DNA of 64,000 nucleotides, from the NCBI GenBank assembly GCA_964244725.1, contig CAXTJQ010000016.1, positions 34,835-98,834 on the forward strand, read 5' to 3'. The stretch's first letter is position 1; the number at the start of each line of letters is the position of its first letter. The DNA comes from Kumtagia sp964244725 (GTDB taxonomy: Bacteria; Pseudomonadota; Alphaproteobacteria; Rhizobiales; Rhizobiaceae). Of the stretch, positions 1 through 7,829 are shown piece after piece. The translations under genes and the position numbers were made by a program. The notes under the pieces were generated by a model. It did not search any database. It was not told the DNA's origin and saw only the letters and a program-made list of their open reading frames with translations.

Positions 1-541
1 GATCGCGGAACTGGCGCTGACCCGGCGTGTGGTCCATCAGCGACATGAGATGGACCGGGAAACGCGCGGCGAAGCCCTCTGCCTGCTCCATGACGTCGGG
101 CGAGGCGATCTCGCAGCGAAGATGGGTGCGATGATCGACGCGCAAATGGCCAATCTCCCGCGCGCGCTCCAAGGCCTCGGCAAGCATGACGAGGTCGGCG
201 CCGATCGACGCCGAATCGGCATCGGACCCGACGCGCAGCGAGTCAAACACTGTCGTGATGCCCGACGAGGCGATTTGCGCATCATACGCCGTGACCGCGC
301 TGAGCGCATTCCAGCGCACATGAGGGCGCGGCGCGAAATGGCTTTCGAGATGGTCGGTGTGGAGTTCGATGAGCCCAGGCAGGAGATAGTCGCCGTTCAG
401 GTTCAGCCCGCGCTCGGGGGCGTCGCCCTCGCCGATCTCGGCGATCACGCCGTCCGCAACGGCCAGCCAGCCTACGGGAACAATCCGGTCGGGCAGGACG
501 AGCCGGGCATTTTCGAGGACATAGGCTTCAGGTTCTATCAT
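1..541 (-). CDS. phnM: PhnM, ribose 1-methylphosphonate triphosphate diphosphatase (partial)
   Basis: The reverse strand is open from an ATG at 541 to the window edge, giving about 180 N-terminal residues; the C-terminus lies outside the window. The protein is of the amidohydrolase type. Near residue 60 it has the metal-binding segment LIELHTDHLESH, the PhnM version of the usual HxH motif. Family knowledge: PhnM removes pyrophosphate from alpha-D-ribose 1-methylphosphonate 5-triphosphate, giving the 5-phosphate that PhnJ cleaves. It is the last visible gene of the leftward phnG-M operon, and its start overlaps the end of phnL by 14 bases, which suggests translational coupling. Truncation here is due only to the window boundary. 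The identification is firm because motif and context agree. Confidence 0.93.
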   Translation of the reverse strand, partial: MIEPEAYVLENARLVLPDRIVPVGWLAVADGVIAEIGEGDAPERGLNLNGDYLLPGLIELHTDHLESHFAPRPHVRWNALSAVTAYDAQIASSGITTVFDSLRVGSDADSASIGADLVMLAEALERAREIGHLRVDHRTHLRCEIASPDVMEQAEGFAARFPVHLMSLMDHTPGQRQFRD

Positions 542-1256
542 GGACCGTCTCGGCTGGAATTTTTTGGGCGGCGAAAGCGGAGATGTCGATGACTTGGTCC
601 GCGACTTCCTCGCGCACGTCGTCATCGTGGAAGATGCCGACGATCGCAACGCCTTCGCGCTTCTTTTGGGCGATGAGGTCGACCACCGTCTGTCGGTTGC
701 GACTGTCGAGAGAAGCCGTCGGTTCGTCCAGAAGCAGCAGAGAACGGTCGGCGGCGAGCCCGCGCGCGATGTTGACGCGCTGCTGCTCGCCGCCCGAGAA
801 GGTCGCGGGTGGCAGGCCCCACAACTGCCGCGGCAGGGCGAGCAGCGACAGCAGGTCTTCTGCTTTCTCGCGAGCCTCCGCGCTCGTCACGCCGCTGCCC
901 TGCGCGGAATTCGCAACGATATCGAGAGTCGGGACGCGCGGGATGACGCGCAGGAACTGGCTGACGTAGCCGACGATCCGGCGGCGCAGCGAAAGCACGT
1001 CGCGGGGGGACGCCTGCGTGATGTCGATCGCGCCGTCACCATCCTTCAAGGCGATGCGCCCGGACGAGGCGCGGTAATTGCCGTAGATCATCTTGAGGAT
1101 CGACGATTTGCCGATGCCCGACGGACCGCCGAGCACGACGCATTCCCCCGCCGACGCCGATAGCGACACGCCGGACACGACGCCGATCTCCATCCCGCCG
1201 CGCAGATGCAGCGTGAAGTGCTTCGAGACGTTTTCGAGGGCGAGGATCGTGGTCAT
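528..1256 (-). CDS. phnL: PhnL, ABC-type ATPase of the C-P lyase pathway
   Basis: This is a 242-residue ATP-binding cassette protein. It has a Walker A (GGPSGIGKSS, near residue 44), the signature FSGGEQQRVNIARG and the Walker B LLLLDEPTASLDS. I chose the ATG at 1256 because it overlaps the phnK stop as ATGA; the much longer open frame upstream is an out-of-frame shadow of phnK. Family knowledge: PhnL works with PhnG, PhnH and PhnI to form the N-glycosidic exchange product, ribose 1-phosphonate 5-triphosphate, and it is not a transporter subunit. The length and the order between phnK and phnM are typical. It is translationally coupled on both sides. Confidence 0.95.
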   Translation of the reverse strand: MTTILALENVSKHFTLHLRGGMEIGVVSGVSLSASAGECVVLGGPSGIGKSSILKMIYGNYRASSGRIALKDGDGAIDITQASPRDVLSLRRRIVGYVSQFLRVIPRVPTLDIVANSAQGSGVTSAEAREKAEDLLSLLALPRQLWGLPPATFSGGEQQRVNIARGLAADRSLLLLDEPTASLDSRNRQTVVDLIAQKKREGVAIVGIFHDDDVREEVADQVIDISAFAAQKIPAETVHDRT

Positions 1257-2032
1257 GCCTGGAGCACCGCCGAGACGAGAAGCTGGGTATAGGCGGCCTG
1301 CGGATCGTCGAGAACCTGGTCGGTCAGCCCGGTTTCCACGACGTGTCCGCCGCGCATCACCATGATGCGGTGCGACAGCAGCCGCGCTACCGCGAGATCG
1401 TGCGTGACGATGACCACCGCCAGCCCGAGTTCGGTGACGAGCCCGAGGATCAGGTCGAGCAGCCGCGCCTGGACGGAGACATCGAGCCCCGATGTCGGCT
1501 CGTCCATGAACACGATGCGCGGATGGGTGACCAGATTGCGCGCGATCTGGAGGCGCTGGCGCATGCCGCCCGAAAAGCTGCCCGGCGTCTCGTCGATGCG
1601 CCCGGCGTCGATCTCGACGCGGTCGAGCCAGTCGGCCGCCTTGGCGCGGATGTTGCCGTAGTGCCGTTCTCCGACCGCCATCAGCCGCTCGCCGACATTG
1701 CCGCCGGCCGAGACGCCCATGCGCAGGCCATCGCGCGCATCCTGGCGCACGAAGCCCCAATCGGTGCGCAGCAGGAAGCGGCGCTCGGCTTCCGAAAGTC
1801 GTGCGAGGTCGCGCTCGCTGCCGTCCCGAAAGCGATAATGCACCGAGCCCGCGCTGGGCGCGAGTTCGGTCGAGAGCAGGCCGAGAAGCGTCGACTTGCC
1901 GGAACCGGATTCGCCGACGACCGCGAGCACCTCGCCCTCGTGCAAATCGAAAGAGACGTCGGCGCAGCCGAGGCGCGGCCCGTAATGTTTGGTCAGTCCG
2001 CGCGCCGACAGGAGAGGGGATGTCTCGCTCAT
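1253..2032 (-). CDS. phnK: PhnK, ABC-type ATPase bound to the C-P lyase core
   Basis: This 259-residue cassette ATPase carries a Walker A VGESGSGKST (near residue 40), the signature FSGGMRQRLQIARN, the Walker B RIVFMDEPTSGLD and a switch histidine in VIVTHDLA. It resembles dipeptide-transporter ATPases, as PhnK proteins do. Known role: PhnK docks on the PhnGHIJ core complex near PhnJ and is needed for C-P bond cleavage in vivo. Its ATG overlaps the phnJ stop (ATGA at 2029-2032) and its own stop overlaps phnL, so J, K and L are translationally coupled. Nothing unusual is seen. Confidence 0.95.
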   Translation of the reverse strand: MSETSPLLSARGLTKHYGPRLGCADVSFDLHEGEVLAVVGESGSGKSTLLGLLSTELAPSAGSVHYRFRDGSERDLARLSEAERRFLLRTDWGFVRQDARDGLRMGVSAGGNVGERLMAVGERHYGNIRAKAADWLDRVEIDAGRIDETPGSFSGGMRQRLQIARNLVTHPRIVFMDEPTSGLDVSVQARLLDLILGLVTELGLAVVIVTHDLAVARLLSHRIMVMRGGHVVETGLTDQVLDDPQAAYTQLLVSAVLQA

Positions 2033-2934
2033 CGCGGATCGCCTCCCGTCAGCGCTTCAGGCGCGTCGCTGAGCATTGCGCCACGATGACCGTCGGCTCG
2101 GCGGTTGGCGCAGAAATCGGTGTCGGAGCAGACGAACATGCGGGCGCCGCGGTCGTCGAGGATAACCTCGTCGAGATAGACGTTTTCGGCCGCGCACAAG
2201 GCGCAAGGCTTGTCGAAACGCTGGATGCGGAATGGATGGTCGTCGAAGTCGAGGCTGCGCACCTTGGTATAGGGCGGCACCGCGTAGATGCGCTTTTCGC
2301 GACCGGCGCCGAACAGCTGAAGCGCCGGGCAATCGTCCATCTTCGGGTTGTCGAATTTCGGCGTCGGCGAGGGGTCCATCACGTAGCGGCCGTCGACCTC
2401 GACCGGATAGGCGTAGGTTGTGGCGATTTCGCCATGGCGCGAAATGTCCTCGTAGAGCTTGACGTGCATCAGCCCGTAATCCGCCAGCGCATGCAGCTTG
2501 CGGGTTTCCGTCTCGCGCGGTTCGAGGAAGCGCAGCGGCTCGGGGATCGGCACCTGGAAGACGAGGATCTGGTCCTCGCGCAGCGGCTGTTCCGGAATGC
2601 GGTGGCGCGTCTGGACAATGGTCGCCCGCTCCGTCGCGGTCGTCGTCTCGACGCCCGCCGTGCGCTCGAAGAATTTCCGGATCGAAACGGCGTTGGTCGT
2701 GTCGTCCGATCCCTGGTCGATGACCTTCAGCACATCGTCCGGCCCGAGGATCGCCGCCGTCACCTGCACGCCGCCGGTGCCCCAACCATAGGGCATCGGC
2801 ATCTCGCGCGAGGCGAACGGCGCCTGATAGCCGGGAATGGCGATCCCCTTGAGGATCGCCCGGCGGATCATACGCTTGGTGCCCTCGTCGAGATAGGCGA
2901 AATTGTAGCCGGTCTGATGCGCCTGGGCGTTCAT
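2029..2934 (-). CDS. phnJ: PhnJ, radical-SAM C-P lyase
   Basis: A 301-residue catalytic subunit that cleaves the carbon-phosphorus bond of ribose 1-methylphosphonate 5-phosphate, giving methane (or another alkane) and a cyclic phosphate. The four functional cysteines are visible near the C-terminus: C244 and C247 (in CALC), C269 and C275 (in VCSDTDFC). They sit exactly three residues after Cys241, 244, 266 and 272 of the E. coli enzyme. The first three are the iron-sulfur cluster ligands, and the last is the thiyl-radical cysteine in the studied enzyme. The start overlaps phnI as ATGA (2931-2934). It is intact and almost certainly functional. Confidence 0.97.
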   Translation of the reverse strand: MNAQAHQTGYNFAYLDEGTKRMIRRAILKGIAIPGYQAPFASREMPMPYGWGTGGVQVTAAILGPDDVLKVIDQGSDDTTNAVSIRKFFERTAGVETTTATERATIVQTRHRIPEQPLREDQILVFQVPIPEPLRFLEPRETETRKLHALADYGLMHVKLYEDISRHGEIATTYAYPVEVDGRYVMDPSPTPKFDNPKMDDCPALQLFGAGREKRIYAVPPYTKVRSLDFDDHPFRIQRFDKPCALCAAENVYLDEVILDDRGARMFVCSDTDFCANRRADGHRGAMLSDAPEALTGGDPR

Positions 2935-4040
2935 TCCGCCGCCTCTTTGAGTTTGGTCGGCGCATCGCCGCGCTGAGCCGCGTGTTCGGCGCGCAGCCGG
3001 CGCAACAGGTCCAGTTCCGCCTGGAAATCGACGTAATGCGGCAGCTTCAGATGCTCGACGAAGCCGGTCGCCTGGACGTTGTCACAATGCGACAGGACGA
3101 ACTCCTCGTCCTGCGCGGGTGCGTCGCGCTCCTCGCCAAACTCGCCGGCGCGCAGCGCGCGGTCGACCAGCGCCATCGACATCGCTTTGCGCTCGGACTG
3201 GCCGAAGACCAAGCCGTAGCCGCGGGTGAACTGCGGCGCGACTTCGCCGCTGCCGTGGAACTGGTTGACCATCTGGCATTCGGTCAGGGACACGACGCCG
3301 AGCGGGACCGCAAAGTCGAGTTCCTCCGGCGCGAACTCGACCTCGACCTCGCCGAAACGGATTTCGCCGACGAAGGGATGAGTTCGGCCGAAGCCGCGCT
3401 GCGACGAATAGGCGAGACCGAGCAGGAATCCTTCGTCGCCGCGCGCCAGCGCCTGCAGGCGAAGGTCGCGGCCGGCCGGAAATTCGAGCGGCGCGCGGGT
3501 CAGGTCGCCGACCGGCGCATCCGCGTCGGGCCGCGGCTGCTCCTCGATGAGGCCCTCGCGGCCGACCAGATCGGTGACGCGCGGGGTCGCTTCGGTGATC
3601 GCGGGCGCGATGGCCGGCTCTCCCGGTTCGTCGATCTCGGCGGTGAAGAATTCGAGCAGGCGGTGCGTGTAGTCGAAGGTCGGTCCGAGCACCTGCCCGC
3701 CGGGCAGGTCCTTGAAGGTCGCGGAGATGCGGCGGCGGATGGTCATTTCGCCGGTGTCGACCGGTTCGCTCGCGCCGAAGCGCTGCAGCGTGGTGCGGAA
3801 GGCGCGGACCAGGAAAATCGCTTCGATCATGTCGCCGCGCGCCTGCTTCATCGCGAGCGCGGCGAGATCGCGGTCGTAGAGCGACCCTTCGGCCATCACC
3901 CGGTCGACCCCGAGCGAGAGCTGCTCGACGATTTGGACGGTATCGATCGGCCGCACATCCGTGTCGCCGCGCCGCGTGTGGGCGAGCAATCGATGAGCGT
4001 TGGCGATCGCCTGTTCGCCGCCCTTGACCGCGACATACAT
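2931..4040 (-). CDS. phnI: PhnI, C-P lyase core subunit
   Basis: This is a 369-residue PhnI protein beginning MYVAVKGGEQAI, the characteristic start of the family. Known role: PhnI is the nucleosidase-like subunit of the PhnGHIJ complex. With PhnG, H and L it transfers the ribose triphosphate of ATP to methylphosphonate, releasing adenine. The length is normal (about 350-370 residues). One base separates its start from the phnH stop, and its end overlaps phnJ by four bases, so it is firmly inside the operon. No truncation or frame disruption is seen. Confidence 0.96.
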   Translation of the reverse strand: MYVAVKGGEQAIANAHRLLAHTRRGDTDVRPIDTVQIVEQLSLGVDRVMAEGSLYDRDLAALAMKQARGDMIEAIFLVRAFRTTLQRFGASEPVDTGEMTIRRRISATFKDLPGGQVLGPTFDYTHRLLEFFTAEIDEPGEPAIAPAITEATPRVTDLVGREGLIEEQPRPDADAPVGDLTRAPLEFPAGRDLRLQALARGDEGFLLGLAYSSQRGFGRTHPFVGEIRFGEVEVEFAPEELDFAVPLGVVSLTECQMVNQFHGSGEVAPQFTRGYGLVFGQSERKAMSMALVDRALRAGEFGEERDAPAQDEEFVLSHCDNVQATGFVEHLKLPHYVDFQAELDLLRRLRAEHAAQRGDAPTKLKEAAE

Positions 4041-4041
4041 C

Positions 4042-4656
4042 TCAGTGTCCTCCGACCATGCGAGACGAGCGCGGCAGCGCCGCGACCAGACCGGGCGCGA
4101 CGAAGATCAGGTCGATGCCGCGCGGAAAGAGCGCGCGGTTGTCCAGAGTGGCTTGCCGTAAAGCGATTGGAACGGGGGTCGGCGAGAAGGACGAGGGCGC
4201 CTTGAGCCCCGGCCCTTGGAAGGTCATTGTATCGCCGCCGTCGAAACTTTCGACCGCGAGCACGATTGTCGTCGAACGGTCGGGAAATTCCTCGCTGCCG
4301 AGCTCGAATTGGTCGAACGAAGAAAGCGCCGCCGGGTCCGATACCAGGGCGAATGCCGCCAGCGCCGGGTCGGCGACGATCGGGGCGCCGGTGTGGAAGC
4401 GCAAATAGGCCGCGACCGCCGGATCGGCTGAAAGCGGCGGATCCAGCCAGATCGAAGCGTCGCCGTCGGCCAGCGCCATCGCGACGGCGGCGAGTTCGGG
4501 GGTCAGGGGCGGGGGTGGCGACAGGCTGGTCGGCAAGGGTCGACTCGTCGTCGGACGGGCAAGCGCATTCATGACCGCCCTGAAGACCGCCTGCGAATCG
4601 CGAACGGGGTCGGCAAAGCCTAGCGTGCTTGCGGCGCTGGGCATTTGCAGGGCCAT
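4042..4656 (-). CDS. phnH: PhnH, C-P lyase core subunit
   Basis: This 204-residue protein has the PhnH signature near the start: FADPVRDSQAVFRAVMNALA, then a Pro-rich stretch and a run of small residues. The C-terminus has PRGIDLIFVAPGLVAALPRS. A long frame upstream (to 5127) is out-of-frame read-through over phnG. The ATG at 4656 was chosen because it shares one base with the phnG stop (TGATG). PhnH is structurally related to PLP-dependent transferases without binding PLP, and it is a component of the PhnGHIJ complex. It is placed normally between phnG and phnI. Confidence 0.95.
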   Translation of the reverse strand: MALQMPSAASTLGFADPVRDSQAVFRAVMNALARPTTSRPLPTSLSPPPPLTPELAAVAMALADGDASIWLDPPLSADPAVAAYLRFHTGAPIVADPALAAFALVSDPAALSSFDQFELGSEEFPDRSTTIVLAVESFDGGDTMTFQGPGLKAPSSFSPTPVPIALRQATLDNRALFPRGIDLIFVAPGLVAALPRSSRMVGGH

Positions 4657-5114
4657 CAGTCTTCGCCCCTCGTCATCGTGAAGAAATTGACGCGCGTCGC
4701 GGCGGTCCTCTTCGCCTCGTCGCGTGCGCGCGTCGCCAGCCGTTCCGCGATCGCGGCAAGCTGGTCGATGACGGCCGAACGCCACGCGGCCTGCTGGAAG
4801 AGCGCGTCGACGATCGCCGCCTGGCGAGCCTTGTCCTGATCGCGGCCGAGATGATAGGCGAACCCCTGGGTGCCATCGGCAAGGCGCACCGCGGCGCGGA
4901 CGACGGTCGCCTCGCCGACGTTGAACGCCGCGCCTTCGCCGCCGATCCGGCCGCGCAGCATCACCAGCCCACTCTCGGCGGGGCGCAGGTCGCTTGCCGC
5001 ATCGGATCCCTGCACGTTCGCGACGATGGCGTCGAGGTCCTCGCGGGTGGCGGCGGCGCAGATGCGCATCGCGCCGCGGCGCGCCTCGATCCCGTCGGTG
5101 CCTTGCGCAGTCAT
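4656..5114 (-). CDS. phnG: PhnG, C-P lyase core subunit, first gene of the operon
   Basis: This 152-residue PhnG has the conserved internal GEATVVRAAVRL and the C-terminal TRVNFFTMTRGED, where family members end in a Val-x-Phe-x-Thr-Met-x-Arg-Gly-like motif. It is the promoter-proximal gene of the leftward phnG-H-I-J-K-L-M transcript, and it faces phnF across about 100 bases that contain two inverted repeats. PhnG pairs with PhnI in the core complex. I infer that transcription starts within 5115-5200 on the minus strand and is repressed by PhnF when phosphate is sufficient. Confidence 0.95.
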   Translation of the reverse strand: MTAQGTDGIEARRGAMRICAAATREDLDAIVANVQGSDAASDLRPAESGLVMLRGRIGGEGAAFNVGEATVVRAAVRLADGTQGFAYHLGRDQDKARQAAIVDALFQQAAWRSAVIDQLAAIAERLATRARDEAKRTAATRVNFFTMTRGED

Positions 5115-5146
5115 CGCATTTTTCCATGGACGGTTGGCTTCAAATG

Positions 5147-5166
5147 TTGTCTAGTAATATAGACAA
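5147..5166. promoter_or_regulatory. Putative PhnF operator 1
   Basis: A perfect inverted repeat, TTGTCTA-N6-TAGACAA, lies between the divergent phnG and phnF starts. Position and symmetry fit an operator for the dimeric GntR/UTRA regulator encoded beside it. The binding itself is inferred. Confidence 0.6.
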
Positions 5167-5172
5167 ATCGAC

Positions 5173-5192
5173 TTGTCTAGCGATATCGACAA
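5173..5192. promoter_or_regulatory. Putative PhnF operator 2
   Basis: A second, less perfect copy of the adjacent repeat: TTGTC at 5173-5177 and GACAA at 5188-5192, with the first nine bases identical to operator 1. The centres of the two sites are 26 bases apart, so dimers would bind with a spacing of about two and a half helical turns. This site is closest to phnF and would allow autoregulation. Confidence 0.5.
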
Positions 5193-5217
5193 CAACTTGA
5201 AGGGACTGCATGACGGG

Positions 5218-5976
5218 ATGATGACCATAGGCACCCCAAGGTCCGAGAAGCCGGACGGGTTTTCGCGCGGCGACGGCGTCGCCATCTGGCGTCGCATCGC
5301 CGACCGCATGGAGGCCGAGATCGCGGAAGGCGGTTTGTCGACGGGCGCACAGCTTCCGACCGAGGCCGAGCTTGCCGACCGGTTCGGCGTCAACCGCCAC
5401 ACGGTGCGGCGCGCCATCGCGTCGCTGATCTCCGAGGGCGTCGTGCGTTCGGCGCAAGGGCGGGGGACCTTCGTCCAGCAGGCGCGCATTCCCTATCCGA
5501 TCGGCGCGCGGACGCGCTTCAGCGAGATCATGACCGCCGAGGGGCATACCGCCGGCAGCGAATTCATCGGCGCGGAGACGGTTCCCGCCTCCGCCGAAAT
5601 CGCGGCGCGGCTGACGATCGGGGTGGGCAGTCCGGTGCTCCGCATGCATATGAAGCGGTCGAGCGACGGCATACCGGTTTCGCTCGGCGTGAGCCATCTG
5701 CCACTGCCGCGCTTTGCAGGTTTCGCCGCGGCGTTCCGGGAAGCGAATGCGGTCTCGCCCGCGCTGGCCGCCTGCGGCGTCCCGGACTACAGGCGGCTGG
5801 AGACGCGAGTCGGCGCACGGCAAGCGACCGACGCCGAAGCCGCCGCGCTCGGTCTCGACGAGCCGCAGATCCTGCTCTCGGTGGACAGCGTCAGCGTCGA
5901 TCCGCAGGGCGTACCGATCCAGGCCACCGCGGCCCTGTTTGCCGCCGACCGGATCGAACTGGTGATCAAGAGTTAG
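5218..5976 (+). CDS. phnF: PhnF, GntR-family (UTRA) regulator of phosphonate genes
   Basis: The N-terminal winged helix has the GntR pattern: W-x-RIADRMEAEI, then GAQLPTEAELADRFGVNRHTVR and VRSAQGRGTFV. It is followed by a UTRA effector domain with the family segments IGVGSPVLRMHMKRSSDGIPVSLG and a C-terminal TAALFAADRIEL. An in-frame TTG at 5173 lies inside an operator-like repeat, so the tandem ATGs at 5218 and 5221 are the likelier starts; this gives about 252 residues. It is divergent from phnG-M and ends stop-to-stop with phnE (TTAG at 5973-5976). The expected role is repression of phn genes under phosphate-replete conditions. The ligand is not evident. Confidence 0.9.
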   Translation: MMTIGTPRSEKPDGFSRGDGVAIWRRIADRMEAEIAEGGLSTGAQLPTEAELADRFGVNRHTVRRAIASLISEGVVRSAQGRGTFVQQARIPYPIGARTRFSEIMTAEGHTAGSEFIGAETVPASAEIAARLTIGVGSPVLRMHMKRSSDGIPVSLGVSHLPLPRFAGFAAAFREANAVSPALAACGVPDYRRLETRVGARQATDAEAAALGLDEPQILLSVDSVSVDPQGVPIQATAALFAADRIELVIKS

Positions 5977-6860
5977 CGCGCGACCTTGCCGATCAGCCCC
6001 ATGCGCAGGCGCGTCGAGATGAAGTCGATGATCGCGACGGTGACCAGGATCATGCCGATCAGGAAGGCGACTTTCTGCAATTCGAGGACGCGGATGAGTT
6101 CGGTCAGGTAGATGCCGACGCCGCCGGCGCCGACGATGCCGATGATGGTCGCCGAACGCACGTTCGATTCGAAGAAATATAGAACCTGGCTCGCCATGAT
6201 GGGCAGCACCTGCGGCAGGATGCCGAAACGCACCTGGTGGAGATGGCTGCCGCCGGCCGCCGCCACGCCTTCGGCGGCGCGGCGCTCGGTCGCTTCGATG
6301 GCTTCGGAGAACAGCTTTCCGAACGAGCCGAAATCGGCGCAGGCAATGGCCAGCGCGCCGGCGAACGGCCCGAGACCGACGACGTTGATCCACATCAGCG
6401 CCCAGATCAGCGTGTCGACCGAGCGCACCACGTCGAGGCCGCGCCTGACGGGAAATCGCAGGAAGAGGTTCGGCACGACGTTCCTGGCCGCGAGAAACGC
6501 GACCGGAAAGGCGAGGAGCGCCGCCATCATCGTGCCGACGAAGGCGATGGCCAGCGTTTCGCCGAGAGCCCAGGCGAAGTGCGAGAAGAGCCCCTGCGGC
6601 AACGGCGGAAACATCAGGACGACGAACTGCCCGAGGCGGTGCGCGCCCTTCCACAGCCTTTCGGGCGAGAATTCGAGTTCGATCATCGCGAAGACCATCA
6701 GACCGAACAGGCCCGCGACCAGTGCGCCCGTCGTGGCGAAGCGGCGCAGCGGCAGCGCGAAGACCTTCGGATGCCGTGTCTTAAGGGCCGAGAGATCGGT
6801 CAGCGCATCTTCGCGCAGGCTCGACAACGACGTCGATCGCGTGTCCTCGAACGTGCTCAA
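5973..6860 (-). CDS. phnE: PhnE-type phosphonate ABC permease (second copy)
   Basis: A permease of about 295 residues. It has several hydrophobic helices and the binding-protein-dependent permease loop (EGVAAAGGSHLHQVRFGILPQ, with the EAA-like motif), then IGIVGAGGVGIYLTELIR, typical of PhnE. No ATG is available. A TTG at 6860 overlaps the stop of the upstream permease (TTGA) and has GGAG upstream, so I take it as the start. It forms the inner-membrane channel with the neighbouring paralogue. Its stop overlaps that of phnF from the opposite strand. Confidence 0.9.
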   Translation of the reverse strand: MSTFEDTRSTSLSSLREDALTDLSALKTRHPKVFALPLRRFATTGALVAGLFGLMVFAMIELEFSPERLWKGAHRLGQFVVLMFPPLPQGLFSHFAWALGETLAIAFVGTMMAALLAFPVAFLAARNVVPNLFLRFPVRRGLDVVRSVDTLIWALMWINVVGLGPFAGALAIACADFGSFGKLFSEAIEATERRAAEGVAAAGGSHLHQVRFGILPQVLPIMASQVLYFFESNVRSATIIGIVGAGGVGIYLTELIRVLELQKVAFLIGMILVTVAIIDFISTRLRMGLIGKVAR

Positions 6861-7741
6861 TGCCGGTCTCCGAAGCCGATCAGCCTGTGACGGAGCTGTT
6901 CGGTGGCGAGATCTATGGTGATGACGGTGACGATGATCATGAGCAGGATGGCGCTGACATCGGTGTAGTAGAAGTTGCGGATCGCCACGAGGAATTCCTG
7001 GCCGATGCCGCCGGCGCCGACGAACCCCATGACGCCGGCGCCACGGACGTTCACCTCGAAGCGGAGCAGGGCATAGGAGGTGAAGCCCGGCAGGACCTGC
7101 GGCAGCACGGCGAACCGTATGGCCTGCACCCAGGACGCGCCCGCCGCCGAGACGCCTTCGACCGGCTTCATGTCGATGTTCTCGACGACTTCGGCGAACA
7201 GCTTTCCGAGCGCCCCGATGGTATGGATCGCCAGCGCCAGCACGCCGGCCATCGGCCCGAGTCCGAAGGCGATCACGAAGATCAGCGCGAAGACGATGTC
7301 GGGCACCGTGCGGCAGAACTCGAGAAAACGCCGCGCGGTAAAGCGAATGAGCGGATTGCCGACCAGATTGGACGAAGCCAGGAAGCACAGGAAGAAGGCG
7401 ATGACCGCGCCGAGGAATGTGCCGAGATAGGCGATCAGCAGCGTTTCGCCCAGAAGGCGCGCCCAGCCGCCGAAGTTCCAGTACCATTCGCGGACATCGG
7501 CGCTGAGCGTCGCTAAATGCAGCGACGGAATTGTGCGCGCGACGTAGCTGCCGAAATTGCCGATATTGGCGAGGAAGGTGATCGGCCGGATTTCGGCCAT
7601 CCAGCCGGAGACCAGGAGCAGGGTTGCGAAGACCGCCACCCCGATGATCGTCTGGCGGCGATGAAGCGCGAGCGTCGTGCGGTAGGCCGCCGAAAGCGAC
7701 GACAGTTCGGGTCCTGGAAGGATGGTGATCGCGCGCGCCAA
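6857..7741 (-). CDS. phnE: PhnE-type phosphonate ABC permease (first copy)
   Basis: This is a membrane permease homologous to the next gene. It has the EAA-type loop EGVSAAGASWVQAIRFAVLPQ and MGFVGAGGIGQEFLVAIRNF. The frame is open to a TTG at 7789, but that lies inside a hairpin. A TTG at 7741 preceded by GGAG with a seven-base spacing gives 294 residues, matching its paralogue, so I prefer it. Residues before the first transmembrane helix (IIGVAVFATLLLVSGWM) are poorly conserved. It pairs with the second PhnE as a heterodimeric channel for PhnC and PhnD. The start is uncertain; the function is not. Confidence 0.9.
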   Translation of the reverse strand: MARAITILPGPELSSLSAAYRTTLALHRRQTIIGVAVFATLLLVSGWMAEIRPITFLANIGNFGSYVARTIPSLHLATLSADVREWYWNFGGWARLLGETLLIAYLGTFLGAVIAFFLCFLASSNLVGNPLIRFTARRFLEFCRTVPDIVFALIFVIAFGLGPMAGVLALAIHTIGALGKLFAEVVENIDMKPVEGVSAAGASWVQAIRFAVLPQVLPGFTSYALLRFEVNVRGAGVMGFVGAGGIGQEFLVAIRNFYYTDVSAILLMIIVTVITIDLATEQLRHRLIGFGDRH

Positions 7742-7778
7742 AAGTCTGCTCCGGACATCGAGGAAAGGCGGATACGAA

Positions 7779-7811
7779 AAAAGGGACAACCGTCGAGCGG
7801 CTGTCCCTTTT
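7779..7811 (-). terminator. Hairpin between phnD and phnE
   Basis: Ten-base arms (AAAAGGGACA at 7779-7788, TGTCCCTTTT at 7802-7811) enclose a 13-base GC-rich loop, with A/T runs on both sides. On the minus strand it follows phnD and ends in a short T run. It looks like a rho-independent terminator or attenuator that would make binding protein in excess of permease. Read-through must still occur to express phnE. Confidence 0.6.
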
Positions 7812-7829
7812 CGCTGCCTTGGGAGGCGC

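Noticed and set aside
528..1760. A 410-codon minus-strand frame containing PhnL
   Set aside because: Only the part from the ATG at 1256 is PhnL; the upstream portion is arginine-rich read-through in the shadow of phnK.
5140..6654. A 504-codon minus-strand frame over phnF and phnE
   Set aside because: It is a shadow: the other frames encode recognisable PhnF and PhnE, and this product is low-complexity with no family features.
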